NCBI GenBank assembly: GCA_918807975.1
Contig: OU964932.1
Location: forward strand, 14,539,501-14,603,500
Reading direction: 5' to 3'
DNA from: Aplidium turbinatum
Lineage: Eukaryota > Chordata > Ascidiacea > Aplousobranchia > Polyclinidae
DNA: 64,000 bases
How positions within the stretch are numbered: position 1 is the first letter of the stretch; each line of letters begins with the position of its first letter. The notes below the pieces were generated by a model that saw only the letters and a list, made by a program, of their open reading frames with translations, ran no database searches and was not told the origin of the DNA. Made by a program: the position numbers and the translations under genes. This document shows positions 56,942-64,000 of the stretch, one piece after another.

Positions 56942-59900
56942 TTAATCTTCTTCTTCGTCGTGTTGCACTTCTGTGAAAGTGACCAGTGGTGAGAAGACAA
57001 AACGGGCCAATGCCTTCAGTGAGTTTTCAAAGAGCATTGTCACGTCCAACATGCTCTTGTTGCACTTCACTGGAATTGTGCGATCGATGACTTTTAGTTT
57101 TTTCAGACCGATTTGACCGAAATCAGAGTTCAAAACTCCTTTGAATATGATCTTCATCCCAATGCGAATGTGGAAAAGACATTCCTTTAATAGCATTGAA
57201 AAAAAAGTAAGAGTGAATACTGAATACACGTAAAACACTTCAGTTGTCACGAAACGAAAATATTTATAGGAAATCGCAAAGAAATGTAATTTGCTGTCTA
57301 CATGCGGAATGGCCCGTTTCGGCGAGTCCAATTCGGCGAGTCCGATTCGGCTAGTCCGATTCGGCGAGTTCCCTATTCGGCGATAGCCTTTTTCGGCGAG
57401 TGCCCTATTCGGCGAGTTTTGAATTTTTTTAAATAAAATTATCGGGCACCGTAGCCTAATTATAATTGCCGTTTTTACATCGTTTTAACGTCGCTAAACC
57501 TTGAAATCGTGCAGAAAGGAATAAAAATAAAATGGTTGAACTATTAAATTAAAATTCGTCATGTCAGGTCAGTTGTTTTTATTTCTGACCATCATATCAA
57601 AAACAATACACGTCAACATAGCAAAGGTAGAAGTGACAAAACGCGAACGTTAAAACGTGCTTGAATTCGTCATGTCCGTTCAGTTGTTTTTATTTCTGAC
57701 CATCATATCAAAAACAATACACGTCAACATAGCAAAGGTAGAAGTGACAAAACGCGAACGTTAAAACGTGCTTGAATTCGTCATGTCAGTAGAGTTGTTT
57801 TTTATTTCTGATCATAATATCAAAAACAATATACGTCAACATAGCAAAGGTGTAGAAAAAGGTAGAAGCGACACAACATGAAGGGAAAATAAAAAAAACG
57901 AAAATGTAACAAACAAAATAAATAAATCATGTAATGATTGATTAGTTTGGATCAACAAATGTGTGGCCTACAGCCCTACAGCTTGGATTGAAAGGAAATT
58001 ATCGGGTACCGTAGCCTAGTTATCCCAACCAGCAAAAATTTGTTCCAAGAACCCAGTTAGCCTAACAGTTCATTTTTACATTGTAGTAACATTAGGCTAA
58101 CTGGGTTCTTGGAACAAATCGAAGGGTTTCTGTAAATGTTTCTCAGTTTCAACGTATCCTAGCCAGCAAAAGCTCCCTTTTCTACACGATTTCAACGTTT
58201 AGCGACGTTAAAATGATAGGCCACACATTTGGTTAGCTATTTGACCTTTTCATTCTGTTACTACAATGTAGAAATGAACTGTTAGGCTAACTGGGTTCTT
58301 GGAACAAATTTTTGCTGGTCGGGATAACTAGGCTATGGTACCCGATAATTTCCTTTCAATCCAAGCTAAGCTGTCCACACATTTGTTGATCCAATCTAAT
58401 CATTTTAACTATTCAAAAGTACTAACTTATAGACATAAACACGATTTATTTACTTTGTTTGTAACACTTTCTTTTTTTTTATTTTCCCTTCACGTTGTGT
58501 CGCTTCTACCTTTTTCTACACCTTTGCTATGTTGACGTATATTGTTTTTGATATTATGATCAGAAATAAAAACAACTCTACTGACATGACGAATTCAAGC
58601 ACGTTTTAACGTTCGCGTTTTGTCGCTTCTACCTTTGCAATGTTGACGTGTATTGTTTTTGATATGATGGTCAGAAATAAAAACAACTGAACTGACATGA
58701 CGAATTTTAATTTAATAGTTCAAACATTTAATTTTTATTTCTTTCTGCACGATTTCAAGGTTTAGCGACGTTAAAACGATGTAAAAACGGCAATTATAAT
58801 TAGGCTACGGTGCCCGATAATTTTATCTAAAAAATTTTAAAAACTCGCCGAATAGGGCACTCGCCGAAAAATGCTCTCGCCGAATAGGGAACTCGCCGAA
58901 TCGGACTAGCCGAATCGGACTCGCCGAATCGGACTCGCCGAATAGTAGCAGACCCGTCTACATGGCAGCAGAATAATTTCGTTTGTCAAACTGTCAGCAA
59001 CAAAGTAAATAAGTTCAATTGACAACGCTGCATGTCAAAAAAAAAAACGAAATCGATGTAGCTCCCGAAACGTGGGAGCTTTCTTGTGAAGCACGCAGGT
59101 GAATCATACTTTCTGATATATGTTAATATAATAAATTTTAAAGTCATGTGGACACGAAATAGAATTTTTTTTAAACAGACCTATCGATAACAAAATATTT
59201 GTCTACTTTGAGACATAATTAGATTAAAACATGCTGGTCAAGCTTGTTCTTTGAGATTGTTAACATGAGCCAAATTCGTTGGTTGAAAAGGTTTAGCCAA
59301 GAATAGGATTTTTCCAAGACAGAATGGGAAATACTCTTAACCTATGCTGCTAACCTCGAGTGCTTTTACTAATCTAACCACAATTTAAACAGCCACTTGC
59401 GCCACCAAGAATCAGCAAAACAAAAAAACAAAGTTCATGTTTTGAACTTTGCCCAAACTTGTTATTGCAACTCTACCTACCTTAAAATCGTTGTCTGCCA
59501 TGAGAGTGATGCTTCTCGGCTCTTCGTGATTAGCGTCTTGCACAGCAATGGTAAACTCGTATTTGCTGTATGCGTCCAAGTGGCAGTCTCGTTCACTGAG
59601 ATTGCCAACACCGCAAAGCGGGTTGCTTTCCGAGCCGGTGCACTCATCAGCTTGTGGATACCTTTCGCCGTAAGCGCAAGCAAACCAGTTTGCTATCGTC
59701 CATGGGAAAACGTTCACCACAGACTCAAACTTAAAAAGAAGAACATGGTTATCACGAACCAAGCTTATAGTATATATAAACAATGGATTTTGTCTACTAT
59801 ATCACAGACAGCAAAACAACCGTTTTCTACATAACCAGGCAACACCATAACATTTACCATGCCACAAAACGAAGAATGCAAACGTTTTCGGCTACCTAAT

Positions 59901-62900
59901 CATTCAGCCATTGTCAATCATTTGAAAAATGCAATCATTAGTAAGGTGATCAATTCCACAAGGAAATTGCAACAGTTTTGTTTCCTGAAATAGTCTCATT
60001 GATAGCGATAGACGCGCTTTGGAGATCATAACCAACGCGTGAGTGCTGAATATGATTGCCCAGACTACTACGGTAACCATTTTAAACTCACGATACCCAG
60101 TCATAGCGCTAACCCTGGTCTCGTTCATGTACTTCTAGACTACCTGTACTGGACACAGGTTTTTATTGAATACGCTAGTGGCCCCATGCGACGAAAACCG
60201 TAATTACCGAACAAACAACACCGCAGTACTGTTTTAGGTGTGAGTTATGTGGAATATAGCAAAGAGTTAGCAGAGTTAGCTGCAAATGTTTGTTTATTAA
60301 TTCTAGTACATTAAGCAGCACAGAAAGTTGTAATGCAACGTGAATTTAAGGAGAGGTGTGACATTGATGCAACACAAACAACAAGGTAGGCTACGCGAAA
60401 CAATGTCCAAGAAAAACTGTTTTCATCGCATTCTTGGCTGAAACTTTGTGCTGGTATAGCTTTAATTAATTTCTCAATGTTTGAGGTACGATTCCACTGA
60501 CGACGACGCCAAAATATCGGTTGTCCATTAATTATTATTATTTATTTGCGTCAGACAAAGCTGTCCATATCCAAAATAACGAGATAATACACACACTGCA
60601 AAGGTCACAGAGAGCCACTTTGGATGTCGTCAGTTTAAGAGTTCACTAAATATCTACTATTACAAATTTACATAGGCTACAATGAGCGTTGGAAGAGTTG
60701 AAAGTATTCAGAACGATAAAAACAATCAGATGACATCAGGTCTGATATAAAGCGATTTGAGGAGTGTATGCAACGGTTGATAAACGAAAACATGTTTTTC
60801 CTCAATAAAGCATCAAACGTTGTTATATTATTCATTACTTGATATTCACGGACACTGACATAACGAGGCAAACTGTGCAATATTCTGAAAGAATCATTGT
60901 AAGCAACACGTAATCGTTTTATTCTAGAAGATCTAAACTTGTTCCACAACTGGGATGCGTAAAACGACATACAGTAAGAGCGAAATAAATTGTTTTTTAG
61001 GTGGGTGAGCATTTAGCAAAATAAAATTTTGCATTGTTTGCAGCACAGTCCTGAGAGCGTACTTGCCTTGAAATATCATTTTGATCTGAGAGAGAACTCT
61101 CAATAAATACACCCAGATATTTTACAGAGTCTGTGAACACAATTTCAGATTTACCTAGATATAGCAGAGGAGCACGTGAAAGATAATAGACATAGACTAC
61201 CAATATTGAACCAATTCAATAGCACATTTGTAAGCAGTTAAGCGAAAATATAAAGTCACATCTCCGGTTGTTAGTATCCACCACGCAACTTCGTAATTTT
61301 ACGGCACGACGTTGATCTACCGCTTTGTGATAGATCACGAACATAATTGGACATAAAACAATTAAAAAACTTGCAGATTATATTGTTGATGATATCATGG
61401 CCCATGGTGCACTTTGAAATATCTTTATAATTTTGCCAAAGATCAGTCAATGAAACTGTGACAAGTCCCACAAAAAAATGTTTTTTTTCTTCAATTGCTA
61501 AGAATTTTTGCTCCAGGTAAGGTTCAGAGCGAATTGAATTGAAGATACAGTAGCAATGTTGACACAAAGAAAACGATATATCATTAGGTGGAATAAATCC
61601 ACCTCGATTAATTTCATTCGTATCATCAAGAACATCATCAAAGCTGGTTGTGTGACAAGACGGTAATTGACATTTTAGGTCAGCAAGCAGGTTTGTGACT
61701 TCACTGAAACGACTTATTTTGCCATTTGCAATATTAACATTGTTCTTTCTTTTTTTACTACTCAAAAAGGACTCGTATGACAAATCAACAAAAATCTGCA
61801 ACCCCATGCTTAAAGATAGAATTTCAGCAGTCATGTCAACAATACAAAGAAATAAAATGTCATCTTTCAACAACGCAGTAATTTCAGATGGCATGGCTTG
61901 TTCTGTCTGTATTCGCTCATATATGTCTTCAATTGATCTCACCTGGTCTTTTTCTAAAAATAATTTGCTCATTTTCTCTACATTTTCAGTATCTTGTTTG
62001 TGTCTGGCACTGGCAAAAGTAGTTTTGGATCGTTTGGGTGGTGGCTCACTGGACATGTAAGTTGGGCAGTTGGGAAATAGTGTTGGCAATGCATCATTCC
62101 ATAGTTTTCTGTAAAAGTGACAATACAAAAGCTATGCATCTCTTTTAAGATTAGAGTTTCATGATAAACAACACATAGGCTACCGGTACTCTACGAGTGA
62201 AAACATTCAATGGAAGGTCTCAATTTCATAATCAATAAGCCTAGGGCTGCATATAATTGGTAGGCCCAACATGATTAACACTACCTTTAACAGCCTACTA
62301 GGCCTATATGGAGAAAATAAGATATGAAGTAGCACAGCAACATAAATCTTAAAAGACCATTAACTAGAATTTATTTATTTGTTCGAATTTGTTTGTGTTT
62401 TGAATAATTATGTTTTGTTTTTTTTCCTCTCTCTCATCAACAAAACCAATAAACAGAACTGAACTAAGCTTTGGGTCTTGTGTACTTTAAGCCGTCCATG
62501 TTCAATACGGACATCTCAAAGTACAAAAAGACCATTAGCTTTTTTCTGTATACATACAATCTGAGGCTCACTTTCTTTTGAGATCCGAAGTTCCTTTCTT
62601 CTTAATTCGACTTGCATTAGAATCTTCCGATAAACTCACAAAGCAATCATCAGTAAAATGCAAAGAACACACCTTAGAACTTTTGCTTGAAACAAAATCT
62701 TTTCGAGAAAGTTTGCAGATCCATTTTTCTAACAGTTTATCATTTTGAAAAGGAAAACTGTGCATTGACACACCTTTTGGTGTTTTATGCCTGGCTATCA
62801 TAGCCACTTTTACAGCCATAAGCAGAGCAACGTCCCATAATTCGAAATTTTTACCAAGCTACACAACCTGCAACAATTCATCAGGTGTCTTTATTTGTAA

Positions 62901-64000
62901 ATTGAATGACTAAATTAGTCTAACATGTAACTGCTGTGATAAGAGAGATGAATTGGAAACATCACTTTCTAACTGATTTCAACTCTGTATCATATGCTTT
63001 AGTTTTACGGAAATTACAAAATACCATAGCTAACTGCTTACAGTAGCCTACTACTATTATGTAGCCTAGGCTATTTCCAAAACTTGACTTCTTGCATACC
63101 TTAGTGCTGTGCTGTTAGGCTATCAATGTTACTCAATGTAAGCCTTCTTATATTCACTGTCAACAATCAAAAACGTGGTATTTCTTGATAATGTTTTATG
63201 CTTTGTAAAGTTGTACTTAGGCTACTTTTGTACTGAGCAGTAGCCAACCATAGGTTCCATTCTCACTGTAAGCTTTCCCATATCTACTGCTGTGCTAACA
63301 TCACATTCAGGCAACCAAACATTAAAAAAAGGTAGCCTACCTTTCTGCAAAGCACATAATTTCCTTCAAAGTTTAAAACTGAACTATATATTTTTTTCAT
63401 AAGAAATCTTAAACGAACTGAATTCTCTGTCTTCGTTCTGTCTGGTTTTTGAAAAACTGATTTGAAAAAGCGCAATTCCTTTGGGTCCACTGTGGTATGG
63501 TCACGTGATGAATACGTCACCTGTGTCCAGTACAGGTAGTATAGAAGTACATGTCTCGTTGCTCCTTATTCATCACATGTCTGTAGACGTTGAAACAATG
63601 TAAAAAAAATGATCGATTTGCCGTTTGGAATAAAAATATAATACGTATAGCAAACAAAATCCATGAAACCTACCTTATTGTCGATTGATTTTATGTCAAT
63701 GTCGGTCACTGTTCCAGTCCAGTTAACATGATGGCCTTTCAACTGGTGGCATAATCGTTGCGGCAATACGCCCGGTTGTTGATTGCAAAGGTCGTCGTAG
63801 TCGTGCCATGATAAAGAAGATTCGTGCACTTGCAAGCCAGATGGACGATACAGCGATACGACGGACAGGGCAAGTATGACGATAGAAGTTCCGCCGATAA
63901 TCTTTACAGACGGCCCGAGAAAAGAGAGGTCGAGGCTTGAAACGAAAGTAGTTCCTTTTTGAGAAAATCGCAAGTAAAGCAATGGCAAGGCTATCAAAAG
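56942..64000 (-). CDS. WFS1: Wolframin (WFS1), C-terminal three exons, 5' part outside the window
   Basis: This is an ER membrane glycoprotein with roles in ER calcium balance, ER stress and insulin-granule biology. The exons are 63674-64000 (partial), 59481-59729 and 56942-57184, all phase 0 with GT/AG borders. The first contains the last membrane segment (IIGGTSIVILALSVVSLY) and LSWHDYDDLC ... LCHQLKGHHVNWTGTVTDID, matching the LSWxxYxxxC and LEGHRVTWTG region of human wolframin. The second has VVNVFPWTIANWFACAYGER and ERDCHLDAYSKYEFTIAV (human C-x-I-K-K-F-D-R-Y-K-F-E-I-T-V). The third, IRIGMKIIFKGVLNSDFG to FVFSPLVTFTEVQHDEEED, is the C-terminal lumenal end. In human one large exon covers all this. 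The intron between exons 1 and 2 holds a P-like transposon; the next one holds a foldback element 121 bases from the splice site. Confidence 0.93.
57305..58955. mobile_element. 1.65-kb foldback element in a WFS1 intron
   Basis: It is flanked by the 9-bp duplication GTCTACATG (57296-57304, 58956-58964), as in Mutator-like foldbacks. The outer parts are short tandem runs of TTCGGCGAGTCCGA (left) and the inverse on the right. Next come inverted copies of TTATCGGGCACCGTAGCC and TTTAACGTCGCTAAACC. Then comes a 100-110-bp module repeated three times on the left (57555-57880) and twice inverted on the right (58500-58690). The centre (about 58020-58330) is itself palindromic around AGGCTAACTGGGTTCTTGG. 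No protein is encoded. It ends 121 bases from the acceptor of the last WFS1 exon. Confidence 0.87.
60530..61210 (-). mobile_element. CR1/L2/Jockey-type LINE 3' end inside the P-like element
   Basis: Minus-strand frames give DSVKYLGVFIESSLSDQNDI, FRSYCMSFYASQLWNKFRSS, RLRVAYNDSFRILHSLPRY and LLRKNMFSFINRC, the standard end of the reverse transcriptase in this LINE group. One frame change lies near 61005. It ends in an AAT-rich tail at about 60530-60550. It is a copy of the same family as 7990-8510. Confidence 0.82.
61271..62819 (-). CDS. THAP-transposase fusion of 361 aa, catalytic core absent
   Basis: There are two exons, 62572-62819 and 61271-62108, with a GTGAGC donor and a TTTTACAG acceptor. 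The joined frame is open for 361 aa. Exon 1 is a THAP domain: GVSMHSFPFQNDKLLEKWI and SKVCSLHFTDDCF keep the Phe-Pro, Trp and the C..H ligand pair. The first two zinc Cys are replaced (VAMIAR in place of C-x-x-x-x-C), so DNA binding is doubtful. Across the splice it reads KKLWNDALPTLFPNCP, the A-V-P-T-L-F motif that follows THAP domains in transposases. Then come a coiled region, FSEVTNLLADLKCQLP, and a C-terminal block with RGGFIPPNDISFSLCQHC and DIINNIICKFFNCFM, which in P-type transposases stands behind the DDE core. The core itself (several hundred residues) is not there. It may be a deletion derivative, possibly with repressor character as known for short P products, or a degraded copy with an open frame by chance. 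Confidence 0.72.
63554..63673 (-). other. WFS1 intron start next to the P-like element
   Basis: The P-like element ends 120 bases from the donor GTAGGT at 63673. The remaining short stretch carries an AGACGTTGAAACAATG phrase related to the palindrome at 55757. Confidence 0.5.

Larger units (their letters stand above)
60126..63553 (-). mobile_element. 3.4-kb P-like (THAP) DNA transposon
   Basis: The terminal inverted repeats of 35 bp (60126-60160 and 63519-63553) begin CATGTACTTCTA and differ at one base. Outside both is TCTCGTT (60119-60125, 63554-63560), a 7-bp duplication; P elements usually make 8 bp. Drosophila P elements also start with CATGAT. The element encodes a spliced THAP gene on the minus strand and has a LINE tail inserted at about 60530-61210. 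It lies in the WFS1 intron between 63673 and 59730, on the same strand as WFS1. Confidence 0.85.

Noticed and set aside
59397-59834. Plus-strand frame of 145 codons
   Set aside because: It is the antisense shadow of the second WFS1 exon in this window (59481-59729).
59904-60128. Minus-strand frame MNETRVSAMTGYREFKMVTV as an exon of WFS1
   Set aside because: The flanking WFS1 exons join in phase 0 to give an uninterrupted match to human wolframin, and this frame starts at the end of the P-like element.

Overview
The window is animal nuclear DNA, AT-rich and crowded with transposable elements. It carries the parts of three conserved, intron-bearing genes. The gene set, the tRNA-derived SINEs, the P-like and hAT transposons and the Penelope-like element suggest an invertebrate deuterostome. 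An ascidian tunicate is my best guess, but this is inference only.

Host genes. (1) A UBE2R/CDC34-type ubiquitin-conjugating enzyme on the minus strand: five exons between 24679 and 18660, complete at 242 aa, with active-site Cys and acidic loop. (2) U2AF2 (U2AF65), the large subunit of the splicing factor that reads the polypyrimidine tract, on the plus strand: five exons between 32960 and 43592, complete at 480 aa, with an 8-kb first intron. (3) The C-terminal end of WFS1 (wolframin, an ER membrane protein) on the minus strand: three exons between the right edge and 56942, 5' part outside the window. Every junction I give has a GT donor and an AG acceptor and keeps phase.

Layout. 1-8.8 kb: a broken Penelope-like element (reverse transcriptase, then GIY-YIG endonuclease), a small hAT MITE and a LINE tail. 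8.9-16.7 kb: one SINE split by a 7.7-kb hAT element that itself holds a SINE, two hAT MITEs, another 5.1-kb TIR element and a foldback element. 18.6-24.7 kb: the UBE2R gene, whose first intron holds a very young BEL/Pao LTR element sitting inside a SINE. 26.8-31.3 kb: a SINE, a 2.3-kb foldback element with arrays of a 30-bp unit and tRNA-like modules, and two hAT MITEs. 32.9-43.8 kb: U2AF2; its intron 1 holds a 4.5-kb antisense transposon with 8-bp target duplication that has been hit by two further elements. 44.3-54.4 kb: a pile of hAT, PIF/Harbinger-like, LINE, SINE and Penelope-derived pieces. 56.9-64 kb: the WFS1 end; its introns hold a foldback element and a P-like transposon with an open, spliced two-exon gene joining a THAP domain to a transposase C-terminal region without the catalytic core.

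Most repeat boundaries rest on terminal inverted repeats plus exact target-site duplications read by eye. Insertion order can therefore be worked out in several places. Three unrelated elements share a module of about 100 bp, noted in the findings.
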